This document shows, piece by piece, positions 47,654 to 59,342 of a DNA stretch of 64,000 nucleotides. The position numbers and the translations under genes are program-made. Within the stretch, counting starts at the first letter, position 1; each line of letters begins with the position of its first letter. Origin of the DNA: Gnetum montanum (taxonomy: Eukaryota > Streptophyta > Gnetopsida > Gnetales > Gnetaceae); assembly GCA_015680685.1 (NCBI GenBank), contig MNCI01001451.1, forward strand, positions 1,088,413 to 1,152,412. Reading direction: 5' to 3'. The notes under the pieces are model-generated. The model searched no databases, was not told the DNA's origin, and saw only the letters and a program-made list of their open reading frames with translations.

Positions 47654-47709
47654 GAAGAAACTAAAAGTAAGTTTTAGATCCCTATCAAACTAGGGTAAAT
47701 GCTTGATTA

Positions 47710-48290
47710 CATGTTTTCTTCCATTAATCCATTACAAGATCAAACTTCAAAACATGATACTAAGTTATTAAGCTAGGAAGGTTCAAGGACAAAATTTATT
47801 TTATCAAGGGCATGCTCTCATAATAATGAGCAAGTATATTCTATTTAAAAAGTAAGAAAATGGAATTATAATTTATACAATTAAGAAGTAATCAAAAGCA
47901 CCTAAAATAAATACCAACCCTCTTGTTAGCCTTCATTGATTCTATTGCAAGTTGGAGCAGTTGCAAACTCAACGTCTGAGAAATGAAATGACTTTTACAT
48001 GTGAAGTTGTGTTACTTTATTGCAAGATGGAGAAAGTGCTACAAAGTCACATGTATTGTAGAAACCTAGTATGTAGATACAAACAACAATTGAATTATCA
48101 ATATGATAAAGCATAAGGAGAGCCACACATTTTCATAGTTTGTAGGTAATGCTAATACAAAAATTGGTAGATTTATCTCTTAAAAGAACACTTTGAATGA
48201 ATAATTAGAAGAAAATGTTGAACATTTGGCTTTTATCCTTTTTCCATAAATAGGGGTGCTGATTTCACAATATTAAAAGTAGAAGAGAGA
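47710..48290 (-). pseudogene. Copy of the 3' end and flank of the receptor-kinase pseudogene
   Basis: The sequence (AAAACATGATACTAAGTTA, AGTTGGAGCAGTTGCAAACT, TGGTAGATTTATCTCTTAAAAG, GAAGAAAATGTTGAACATTT) follows 62510-63070 closely and in the same orientation. At its right end it includes a few dozen bases corresponding to the kinase C-terminus, then similarity stops. It lies directly after the copia LTR. No kinase motif itself is included. Confidence 0.75.
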
Positions 48291-48639
48291 AGATGAAAAC
48301 TCTTTCTAAAGATTAACAAAACCATCAATTAGAAATAATGAAAAAATAGCAATAGACTTTGAAAAATTTCCATCCTTGAGCCTCAAAAATAAAAACAAAA
48401 TTAATACTATATAAAATGAATTAAATATTTAAATTTTATTGGAAAATTTTTTTGTTTAGAAGATATCACTAAAAGATAATATATTTGAGAATTTGATATT
48501 TAACTCTTGAAGAAGGTTCATGTTATTGTTTTGTTGCTAGATAATAACTATACCCTAAAGCTTACAAATAAAATAGCGAATAAGTTGAAGACACTTTCAA
48601 ATGCAAAGAAATAAAGTAAACAAAATTGGTTTATCACTA

Positions 48640-49480
48640 AGAATGATATCATTGATGCTTGGTTGAAAGTTACAAATTATGGATATCCATTTCCAAGCAT
48701 GTCGTGTAATATGATACATATTTAAAAAAAACCTTGAGTCTTTACTTCCACAAAAAATACATTGAGATGAAATGATTCTTATATGTTTAAGAAGAATGCC
48801 AATAAAAAAACCTTGATAAATAAGATGCTATAAAAAATATAAATTTTTGAAAGGTAGGAACTCTCCAAATATCTTCCACTTTCCTATTCAAAAAGTGTGG
48901 TGATAATTGAATTTTTAAAGCCTTATTAAATTTTTTGTAAATTAAATCATTCTTAGTAATATTTTCATATGTAGCTTTGAAGTTAAAAGGAAAAACATAT
49001 CTTCTATCCTTCTAGAAAATGGTTAAAAAAAGCCTAATCCAAATGATTATTGACTATAAATAAATTCAAAAGATTAGAAATTAATTTTTCAAAATATATA
49101 TTTTTCTTTTATTATTAAAACTAGAGAGGCTAGAAGTCTCCTTTAATGTAACATATCTAGCATGCATACATAGACAAGAAATTGTAGTGATACTAAATTT
49201 GCTTTAGGTAATAGATAATATAGATGAATTAGTAGCACAAGATATTTTGTTAAAGGAATCCATTATGTACTAATGTGCATGATCATGTTTTCTACAATTG
49301 TAACATGATTAAAATTCCGATACTTACTTAGATTGCATTAGGTCCTTCAAATTTGTTTAAGAATTGAGAAGTTAAGAATAGAAATAAATTTAGAAAAATG
49401 AAGATGGTGAAGAAAGTTATTAGAAGGACAACTATTATCAATTTTAGGTTTTCCTTGTATAAGTTTGTTTCTTAAATGAA
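48640..49480 (-). pseudogene. LINE (non-LTR) RT C-terminal remnant
   Basis: The minus strand near 49570-49440 reads KKDSGLRFIHYYNQGVSLI and then DEDDVWMLHLRNKLIQGKP, the stretch after the RT domain of plant L1-type LINEs. 48990-48640 reads KWKIFGEFLPFKNLYF, GILLKHIRIISSQCIFCGS and HAWKWIS, the zf-RVT pattern (iWk..lP.K, then CxxCgs, then W.w). Frames shift several times. The endonuclease and RT core are not found, so it is a truncated piece. Confidence 0.65.
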
Positions 49481-50099
49481 GCATTCAAACATCATCTTCA
49501 TCAATGCAATTTACAATACATTTTGTTATGAGAGAAACACCTTGGTTATAATAATGAATAAACCTAAGTCCACTATCTTTTTTGCTAGTAGTACAAATAT
49601 TTCAAGTAACTCTAGGAAAACCTTATTTATGTTACTTAATAGACCAAAAAATCCAATAGATAATATGATTAATTCTATCTTAAAGTTTCTAAAGGAGCCT
49701 CACAACTAGAGTCATAAACATGAGTAGATTGAAGCATTTTCTTAATAAGGATCATTTAAAAATAATTATACCTCTTGGTTTATGGAATGAAACCATTTGA
49801 GAATAGGAATATGACATAGGATATAACAAAATCTAAATAAAAAATACTAACAACATAAAATCTTATCAATCTAGTGTAGGTAAAGATGGTTTATTCCTTG
49901 GCTAGTTTGCTTCATTGTTTTAAAGTTACTTTCTTGATGGTGTTCTAACTAGTGGGCTCTTTGTCCTTCTAGAGGTTAGTTATCTCCTTAGGATCCCAAA
50001 TGAATCCCATGAATGACTTTATGGTTGATGTAAAAGGTAATATCATTGAAATCGATGTTAATGACCACAGTTGCATGCATGAAAAATAATTCTTCTAAA

Positions 50100-51800
50100 A
50101 TACCCTGCTTGGAATATTCATTTCTACCGATTCACATTCCTAATTAGACCAAATATGAGAATGGGTTTTGTAGAATTAAAATAGTATTCCAACACAATTC
50201 ACTACCCTCCATGAGGATCTACTGAGGTTCAGTTTTAGTTTAACTTAGGATAAGAACTAGGTTTAGTTCAATGACACTTAATTCTGTAGAGCTAGGGGAC
50301 TTGTGCTCATGCAATATTAGCTAGGATCATAATTAAATCTAATGCTCTTCAAAATAATTCTAATTTGGTTCAAAATACAAAATTTCCTAATGAAGTTCTA
50401 GAAAATATTTTTCCTAGAACAAATCATTATGACATTTAGCAAGTTAATTACACTAGCCAAGGTCACCACTTCCTTATTAAGAATGGTATTGACAAGGTTT
50501 TTCATTTAGATGTCACTCAAGACATATCAATTAACCCAAATGAAATTTAAAAGAAAATTGAAAGTTGTTACATTGCATATTATATATGAGAATATTCCTT
50601 CCAAGTGCTTAGTCTATAATAAATATGGATACTACAAAGGTTTATATGTTCATGAACTAAAACCCTACTTCTATTGTAGAAAGTAAGGAGAAAATGTTAC
50701 CAACCATAAAGGGACAAAATATTATGGCCTCAAATCAATCAAAATAGAACATGCTCATGTGTTCTTTCTACAAAAAAGCCATGTCATTTTGTCATAATAT
50801 AGTACTCATGCTTACATAAGGAAGAATAGAATAAGAATGAACTAATTACTCTCTTCAACCTTCAAACTAATAAGCATGTCTAATTCTTAAATTAGAAACC
50901 ATAAAAGAATAAGTCTAGCATGCCCTCTCAAAACTAATAAGACACTCCTAAAAATTCAAATCTCATTACAATATTCATCCTTATAGACTTAGGAGCATGA
51001 TAAATAGCCACAAGTGTAGGTTTTCTTGAAAATTATGATGACTACTCCCATAAGGTCAGCAAAAGGACAAGTGCTCTATTTGTTCAAGTTGCATGAAAAA
51101 ATGGATCTCCATTTACCTCTAGTTCTTTACCCTCATAAGGGGACAACAAGCCATAGTTAACCTAATCCTCACCCTTACATTCACCTAATCACTTTCAAAT
51201 TCCACACCTACCTAGTCTCATGATAAATCTCATGCCACCTCTACCTTTTCTACTTTAGAGTTTTCCTCATAACATGAAGAGAAAAAAGAGGGTAACTAGG
51301 TGCTTTCATACACGAGTAGAAGGAAGCTCAAGATACTAGTTTAGGATTTGACATATGTGGTTTGAGAAAGCTATGACCTCCATCAAAAAGTCTAGGGAGT
51401 TCTTTCAATTCAAGAGAGACTTCATCAAATTTCAAGCCAATGTGCTAAATAAGAAGGAGCACTAGCTCCTAGAACCATAACTAGTTATGATTGTTTTTAG
51501 TTGAGGCCTACTTGTATATATTTGTTTTGCCTCTATCTTCTAGTTATTTCTTGTCATTCTATGGTCATCTTGGCTTGATGTATTTGCTAGTACATATTTT
51601 TGTTTTGTTCTTTTTTATTAATGTTGTGCTTTGTTACTAATTGTTCATAATGTTTATTTACATTGGAAAATTTTTCTCAGTTGGTAGTTTCTCAATTTTT
51701 TGTAATTTATGTTCTATTATCCCCTTTTAAGAATTAATATAAATACTAAGTTCCTCTTAAAAAATATGAGAGGAATGTTAGGAACTTAAATTAAGAGTTT
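50100..51800 (+). pseudogene. Possible LINE ORF1 remnant
   Basis: Near 50570-50660 the plus strand reads IIYENIPSKCLVYNKYGYYKG, resembling the 'vYEnlPxfCxxCxxiGH' zinc knuckle of plant LINE ORF1 proteins with the second Cys and the His changed to Tyr. Upstream, FLIKNGIDKVFHLDVTQ could be from the preceding RNA-binding domain. The section 51680-51780 (TATCCCCTTTTAAGAATTAATA...CTCTTAAAAAA) resembles a LINE 3' tail. Weak; rests on one motif. Confidence 0.35.
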
Positions 51801-51861
51801 CATGTGTGAGAGATCTTTCAATTCATGAGGGTTCTTGAGAGAATTTTTAAAGTTAACTTAT

Positions 51862-52803
51862 TGATGAGCGTCAAAGTGTCACGTTGATGGGCCCATGTTG
51901 ATGGGACCTTGTTTATGTGGTGTTGCCCCGTTGATGGGGCTACGTCAATGTAGCATTTTCTACATCTATGAGAACCCATTAATATAGTCCTATAGCAAAA
52001 GCTATAAATATGAGCTCACAGCTATGTTTATGGGCATTCAAGTCATAGTAGTAGTAGAGATCTTATAGTTTGTTCCATTTGAAAGTTAGAATGTTTCTTT
52101 GAGTGCCTGTAGTAGGAGTCAAAAAGTGTATATATATTTATTTGAACACTGTTATATCTAAACCATGCTAGTGTGTACAACAATAAAGATGAGCCTTTTG
52201 ATAAAGCCTTGCAGCACTTAGAATAGATTAATGATTTATTTATGCATTCATTGTTTTCATTAAATATGCAATTCATTAAGCTAGGTTAGGCTAAATCAGG
52301 CTTTAAGCAATCAGTTAAGTATTTAGGATAAATAGATTAAACAAATGAGTATGACCACTTCAAGCATAAACATGTATTCGTTTGGTAATCCTAGAAGCCT
52401 TATTACTTAGTGTGCCTAGTAGCATAGTGCTTGGTAACCCAATAGTGGATACATGGGTTATGACGTGTATGGAAAGTAGGACTAGATGCTTATGTTAGGA
52501 CTAGTTAGAGATGAGTTAGTTAGTTAAACTAAATTAGTTGTTAAATAACTTCATATCTCTACTTTAAGCACCAATGAACATAAAATAAAATAAAAATAAA
52601 AATCATATGCCTTGATTAGGCTTAATCATACCATGTGCATCACAAGTGTAATTGGAAAGACAATGAATGACCATTAGGACAAGGTTCAGTTCCTAGAAGA
52701 CTAGTGTACCAAAAACTATAGAGCCCACTAAATTTGACTGAACTGCCCATGAATGCTTTGTGATTCATATGGTTGGGCATAGAGGTACCTAGACCACTCA
52801 TCA
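51862..52803 (+). repeat. Solo LTR with TSD CTTAT
   Basis: A complete 942-bp plus-strand LTR from TGATGAGCGTC to AGACCACTCATCA, with perfect flanking 5-mers CTTAT (51857-51861 and 52804-52808). No PBS or purine tract adjoins it. TATA (CTATAAATATGAG) at about 52002-52012; U3 has the TTGATGGGGC type of repeats. It inserted next to the point where E4 also landed, only 11 bp away. Confidence 0.93.
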
Positions 52804-52814
52804 CTTATCATGAC

Positions 52815-53671
52815 TAATGAGTGGTGAGTTACCCCCTACGTTCAACCATATGAATCACATGTGTTCATGCACAATCTAGTTGAATTCCATGGTTGTGACT
52901 AGTTGTGGTATCTAGATCATTATGTCTTGATCATAGTTTGTTGTCTTTCCACTTGGACTAGAGGTAGCTTTGTCATGTATAATTTAGTACAGAGTGAGGC
53001 ATATGATTCTTAATGTTTTTTTGGCCTTATGCTAATCCTAATGATAATGAAGAAATCAATTATTTATGCTAATTAACAATGGGAAGTAAAGTCTAAACTA
53101 GCCTATAGGCGATAAGTGTCCATTCTCAACTTACCATACACATCCTGAACCCATGTTTTTGCTACTAGAATTACCAAGCACTATGCTACTGGGTGAACCA
53201 AGTAATATTGCTCTTGGGGTTACCAAGTGAATACATGTTTACACTTAAATTTGGTTACACTTATTCCACCAATTCATTAATATGCATGGAAATGTAAATA
53301 TTAACTAACTACATGAAAAGTAAATTAAATGTAAATTAAATATAATCTAAGTCAAAGTGCTACAATGAATAAGAATCAACCTTGATCCTATTTCCATTTA
53401 TGGAATGTGTCCAGGTACATTACCACTCGATTAAGACACTGTAAAAGTGACTCAAATCCACATTGTGGGCACTCATTGATTATTCTCTAAAACTATGGAA
53501 CAAAAATATAAGATTTTAGCTACTCTATTAATAAAACTATGACAAAAATATGCCCAAACCATTTTTCCAAGCACTATATTTATAGGCTGACACACATCCC
53601 ATGATATTGGATATCTGACATCACTTCTTAGGCCCCGATATTAGGTATCTAATATTAGAGTTGATTCATCA
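52815..53671 (-). repeat. 3' LTR of E4
   Basis: TAATGAGTGGTGAG...TTGATTCATCA. TATA on the minus strand near 53575-53584. U3 has decayed palindromes (CATGATATTGGATATCTG, CCGATATTAGG, CTAATATTAG). The inner neighbour TACCCCCATGAC is the complement of the polypurine tract GTCATGGGGGTA. Confidence 0.9.
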
Positions 53672-55830
53672 TACCCCCATGACTAAATGAAAACTCATCC
53701 TCAAGTAAACAAAAGGAGGAATAAGTTCCTTACAAAATATTAGGAAGGTATGGGATTATTGACTGATATGCAAACGACTAAGTGACTCTAAGTGTCACAT
53801 TACAAAATTTTATTCAAGTGGAAGCATACAAAATGACAGAGTGAAAAAAAGACTAGACAAACATTAAAGATTACAAAATTTGAAGAGGTCTTCAAAAATC
53901 TATTGAAGATGATTCTTCTTGTTTCTGATAGCAGTGTTGATTTTTATGTCAATGCTTCTTTGGCTATGTAGAGAATTATTGAAGGATGGACTGAAATTTC
54001 TTCTCATTGTCCCATGGATCTAGCAAACATTTGAAGTGTGAGATACTATCTTGGATGTTCTATGATTTGTCCATGGCCATATCCTATGTTATCCCCCTCT
54101 TGGCTTTGTTTTCATGCTTGGAAAAAGACCTTCTTTCGTAGGTGTTTCTTTTAGCATCATCTATAGTCACCAAAGGATCAACATTAGTTTTGGTAAATTT
54201 TCCTTAATAATTAACCCTTTTCAGATCCCTCAGTTTTCATTTAAGCACAAGGTGATTATAGCATACTATGCCAAAGGCTATGATGTAACTAATATCATCA
54301 ATCTATTCAAATTATTTTTTTGATCACTAGTTACCATGATGCTTGAAAATAGCATGTTGGAAAAATTTCAAAGGAAGCATTCATAGACCCCATGACTAAT
54401 AAGCATAACTTTAGAAGCACACAAGTTTTTGAACAATTAAAAACAAAGGTTTGATTTAGAAGATGACCAAGAAATATTGAACTTGAAGGATATTTTAATA
54501 TAAGAGTAGGAAAAAGTAAAAAAGTAAATGAAAGGGATGAGAAGTAGTCCTAAAACTATGCATAAATTTAGAGAAATTTTCATTGATGTTTTGGAAGATG
54601 TGAGGGCTAGTTCAAAGCCATGATCAACAAAAGTTATGCGAGTGGGTGCTTCCCAAAGTAGTCTCCTACCATAATTCCCTTGCATAACCACTTCTATAGA
54701 TGTCTGTGGGCACCTAAGAAGTTAAATGGAGAGCATGCCTTTGTTCCAAACAACACACAACTGCCATGGTTAGGATGTTTCACTGTACCACAAAAAACCA
54801 AAATGCTCATAATCACATGCAGTAGTGAGGTGAATAATGGGATGAGAAGGGATTGCAGAGATTGGGATCTAATATTCTTGACCATGTCCAAAATAGGTTC
54901 TTGTGAAAAAATGATTAAAATGATTAGCATCCAAGTTTAGACTAAGTCCATACCATGAACAATGACCTTGCATTAATGTGTTTCTTCTTTTTGACCACCA
55001 TGAGTTTATAACCACCCCAAAGAACAATCATCACTCCAAAAAGAGAAGGAATGAGAAGAAGGAAGAAAGGGCCTTAATTAGAGGGACATCTTTAGGCATA
55101 GGTAACATGTCATTCCAGCCCCATAACTAATGCTTGTAGCCCATTATTGTTTCTAAGGGATGTGCTTTAAATTTCCATGATTTTTTTTTCTTTTTTACAT
55201 TATATTTTGTTTGAAATGAAAACCACACCATGCAAAGACAGATCTTTCTTTTTATTAGTCGACAAAGGAGTGATGATATGTTCTAAGAGGAGTCATAAAC
55301 CACATGAAGGATGTCAAGAAGAGAACCCAACAAGTCCCCTTGAGGTCACACCCTTTTCCATTCCCACTTGTTCATTCTCTCTTTCTTCAATGTACAATCA
55401 TTAATTTTAGTTTCATGAAAGAAGAACCAAATTCTTTCCATGAAAAATATCTTTTATTCATAAACCTAGAGGGATGGATGAGGTGGTCTCACTACTTTAC
55501 ATAATTACTTACCCAATCATCTTGAGAGCATAGCACAAAAACCCAACACATAACATTGACTTCTACATCATGACTTGGAAATATTATTAACAAAAACATG
55601 AAATACATTCATAAAACATAAAGAGAATGACTCAAGAAAAGAGAAAAATATAAAGAAAAGAAAATTATTAAGAAATGGAAAACATATGAAGAATTATAAA
55701 ATTTTGGAAGAAATAGGAAAATGATAAAAATTAATTAAACAAAAAGGATGAAAAACACTTATTAGTTCTTGATCTAAGATGGAGCATCTCCCCTATGACT
55801 AATCTTATGGTTGCACGTTTGGGAGATGAA
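53672..55830 (-). other. E4 3' segment, non-coding
   Basis: The first ~90 bp and the block at 55050-55141 (GGTAACATGTCATTCC, AACTAATGCTTGTAGCCC) match E2 and E3. The part 53770-54560 is specific to E4 and shows no recognisable ORF. Short frames on either strand are not conserved. Confidence 0.6.
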
Positions 55831-56300
55831 CTACACAATCCCCTAGTTATACACCATTGATTTTCCATCTATCACCATTGTTGATTTAATTAATCATGTG
55901 GTAGCACATCTAACATTGGTGAGAGCCTCATTTGGATCATTCATAGACATATCTTCATATGGACTCGTTGGTATTTCCATTTTGAGGGGTCCAAATGTGT
56001 TTGCTTCTTCTTCTTGATTTTTTGTTTTAATTACCAAGTCTTCATGTTTAATATCATTTTTTGGTGTATAATCAGAGTGTAAGATATCTATGTCTAAGTC
56101 CTATGTTTGATCCATTTTCTTAAGTTTAGGATTAATAAGTAGATCAATTACCTCAATGCATCTTTGGAATAATTTTATATTCTCATTTCCAAGCCACCTC
56201 GTGTCTTTTGGTTTAGTGGCTACTACATAGACTGGTTGTTGCTCATACACTTGTTCCATAGATTTTTTTTATGTTGTGTTAAGATTTTGAATCTCTAGTC
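55831..56300 (-). other. E4 spacer containing the pol deletion point
   Basis: Sequence passes from the end-of-pol flank (55790-55830, compare E2 12860-12900) to a piece resembling the PR-RT spacer (about 56195-56260: CACCTCGTGTCTTTTGG, GTGGCTACTACATA; compare E2 15960, E3 39112). Nothing of RT, RNase H or integrase is left between. Confidence 0.6.
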
Positions 56301-58356
56301 CACAACTACATCCTTTACTATTAGTGATTCATGTACTTTCTTGTCTCTCCACAATGATAAGTACATCATTTATGTCTTATGTTGGAGTGGTAATGGTTGT
56401 TGGCTTTTTTGTATCATTAGGAGACATCATTTCGATAAGGAAGGTTATTTCATTAGATTGGACTTATGCTAGTTTTGATGATTTAGTAGGTCCACGAGTG
56501 TTGTGCTTACTTGTGGAAACTGTCCTAAAGAAAGGGCATTTCTAAGATTGTGGTGGAGATTTATTGGCAGGATCATTTTTATGTATGTTAGTAGCAAAAA
56601 TGGCATTCTCTCATTGAAATTGTGATGTTGAACGTTCCTGTGTTACTGGTGGTGACATATGATGGAGGGAAGTATGAAAAAATTGAGGATATGATGAAGG
56701 ATGAAAGGTGTGAGGGGGCGATCTCATGGAAGATGTTGCGAGATGATGATATTTGGGAGAGTGGTAGTAGCGATTTGAGGTAGGGAAAGTAGAACTAGTT
56801 GGGGAAATAGGTTGTTGAACATAATATCATTATAGGTTTAGCTAGCAGTAAGGGTAGCGTTGATTTGATGATGGCCTCCCCCATGACTGTGGGATTTTCC
56901 ATTGCAGTTGATGATAGTGGTTTTGAGGCTGATAAGAAGTCCCACTAGGATAGTATGATTAGTTGTAGGATTGTCTATAATTACATTGTGAGTAAGGTAA
57001 TTTCCTAGGCATTTACTTTTGTACAAACTTGGGATTCAATGCAAAAGCCCAATACTCATGTAGATGTCACATGATTGGCCAATAGCTCTTCAGATGATCA
57101 TATATGTAGATGTTACATCCATCATGTTCTTTGGTGGTTGAGTCTATAACCTCTTCTTTTATAGCCATTTTTCCTTTTTGTTGATTAGTGTTCTTACATG
57201 CCTCTTGGTCCCTTTTCTTCCTTTTGTTGTGGTCACCTAATTTGTCTTACATTATTCTCTCCTCTACAATTTCTATGCAAGTTGTAATTTTCTCATTCAT
57301 CCATTCCAACATCTTATCTAGCTTTGATTCAAGCTCATTGATAGACTTTTTTATTAGAAAGTTTTGTTGTGAAATCACCTCATCAAGAGCTACTTCTTTT
57401 TCCTAATCATAGATATGGATCCTTTTCTTTTGAATAGTTGGATCCTAGTTATGTTTTTCTATATTCTCTTGTTTACATAGCTCTCCTTCTTCTTTTACCA
57501 CCCACTCAATTAGGCTTTGTATCTAATGGACTTTCAATTCATATAACTGACCTTGGGCATACATCCCAAGGGTCTCTCTTTTCATTATGAAGCCCATCTA
57601 TGATGTGGAAATGTTGCTCTTTTTGGGATAAATCATGGCTAGGACATCTATGTAGTAGTGAATAGTATCTATCCAAGGCCACATCCAAGGTTTCATTATT
57701 TTCTTGCTTCCACATTTGGATTTTTTTTCTTAGGTTGGACACTCTTGCATAGGTTTGTTATTTTTTGTTGAAAATTTCCAACATTGTGGACCACTGGTGG
57801 ATGGAATTTGGTTCCAAGGATTTATACCAACTTTTATCTTTGTCTATTAGTGTCCTATGGAAGAGCTTAAGCTTTTGCCACTTATTTTAGATATTTTGCA
57901 AGGCATAGGCATCATGGAAGGCTTGTAAGTGATGTTGTGGATTAGAATTATAGCCTCCCCTAAATTTAGGAATGTTGTTCATGTTAAGCCATTTGATGTG
58001 GCTATCCCTTTGATGCCTTTGGGGTATTTGAACTACCTTCCTAATCTATGTCAGGTCCCTAGTAGCCAACAAGGGTTCATCTATACCAAACCCATCATGA
58101 TGATAATTTATATTTCTATTCATCTNGAGGAGGTCCTATGCCTTGAGGCCCTCTTTGTCCTAGGAATTTTTTCATCTCCTATAGGATTATTTGCCTTAGG
58201 TGAATGTAGTCCTTACATGTAGTATGTGTCAAAATGAGCATATCAAACCCTTGCTTGAGGTTGTTCACTCCAATTCTCTTTAGTATAGAACCTACCATCT
58301 TTCCTATTAGGGTTTTCATTAGACAATGCATTATTGGTTCTATCTGAAGAAGACAT
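56301..58356 (-). pseudogene. gag: E4 gag remnant
   Basis: It starts MSSSDRTNNALSNENPNRKD at 58356, akin to E1 gag. The gag core at 57742-57539 reads MSNLRKKIQMWKQENNETLD and YYSLLHRCPSHDLSQKEQHF with IDGLHNEKRDP, the Retrotrans_gag signature. The zinc-knuckle box at 57082-57117 reads CNIYIYDHLKSY: same spacing as in E2/E3 but with the second and last Cys changed to Tyr (G-to-A). LNPKFVQK follows. One undetermined base (N) is at 58126. In-frame stops make it inactive. Confidence 0.82.
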
Positions 58357-58459
58357 TATTGTTAGTTGATGTATGTGATTTAATATTTTCTAAAAGATAC
58401 ATTGTTAATGCATTTCTATCGATTGTGTATAATATAAATAATTCAGATAACTAGTACCA

Positions 58460-58477
58460 TCCCTGGAAATGATGCCA
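58460..58477 (-). promoter_or_regulatory. Primer-binding site of E4, decayed
   Basis: Minus-strand TGGCATCATTTCCAGGGA, one base inside the 5' LTR. Five differences from the tRNA-Asp complement, four of them transitions. Confidence 0.85.
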
Positions 58478-58478
58478 A

Positions 58479-59337
58479 TTATGAGAGGCAAGGTACCCCA
58501 TACACCCAACCATATGAATCACAAGCATTTACTCATTATTTGGTCAAATTCCATGGATGGGCCTAGTTGTGGCATCTAGATCGTTATGTCTCAATCGTAG
58601 TTCATTGTTTTTCCACTTAGACTAGTGGTAGCTTTGTCACATATGGTTTAGTCCAAAGTGAGGCATATGATAATTGATGTTGTTTTGGACTTATGCTACT
58701 CCTAATGGTAATAAAGAAATCAATTAATTAAGCTAATTAACTATAAAAAGTATAGTCTAAACTACCTACAGGTGATGAGTGTTGATTCCTAGCTTGCCAT
58801 ACACATCATGAACCCATGTATCCACTACTAGGATTACCAAGCACTATCCTAATAGGTGAACCAAACAATAACGCTGCTAGGGTTACTAAGCAAATACATG
58901 TTTATGTTCGAAATTGGTTGTGCTTATTTAGCTAATTCATTAATATGCATGGAAATGTAAATATTAACTAAGTACATGAAAGGTCAATTGCATGAAAAGT
59001 AAATTTAATCTAAGTCAAAGTGCTACAATGAATAAGAATCAATCTTGATCTTATTGCTATTTATGGAATATGTCCAAGTACATTGCCACTTGAATAAGAC
59101 ATCATACAATTGACTTACATCCACACTACTAACACTCACTAGCTATTCCTAAATACTAAAAAATAAAAATGCAAGAGTTCAACTAACTAAACTATGATAA
59201 AACTATGCCCAAACCATGTACCCTAGAGCTATATTTATAGGCCGATACACATTCCATGATATAGGATATTCAACATCATTTCTTGGGCCCCAATATTGGG
59301 TATTCGATATTAGAGCAAGGCAAAACAGAATTCATCA
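58479..59337 (-). repeat. 5' LTR of E4
   Basis: 859 bp, TTATGAGAGGCAAGG...AGAATTCATCA. TATA on the minus strand near 59231-59240. Differs from the 3' LTR at many places by eye, so the insertion is old. Confidence 0.88.
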
Positions 59338-59342
59338 ATGAC

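Larger units (their letters stand above)
52815..59337 (-). mobile_element. E4: gag-only Ty3/gypsy derivative, 6.5 kb, TSD ATGAC
   Basis: LTRs of 857 bp (52815-53671) and 859 bp (58479-59337) with perfect flanking 5-mers ATGAC (52810-52814 and 59338-59342). PBS, gag, a piece of the protease-RT spacer and the conserved 3' segment are present; RT, RNase H and integrase are absent. The internal region is about 4.8 kb against 8.2 kb in E2. Because ends and TSD are exact, the loss either preceded insertion or is a clean internal deletion. Confidence 0.9.

Noticed and set aside
58126-58126. Single N as a possible assembly gap
   Set aside because: Isolated undetermined base inside E4 gag; similarity to related gags continues on both sides.
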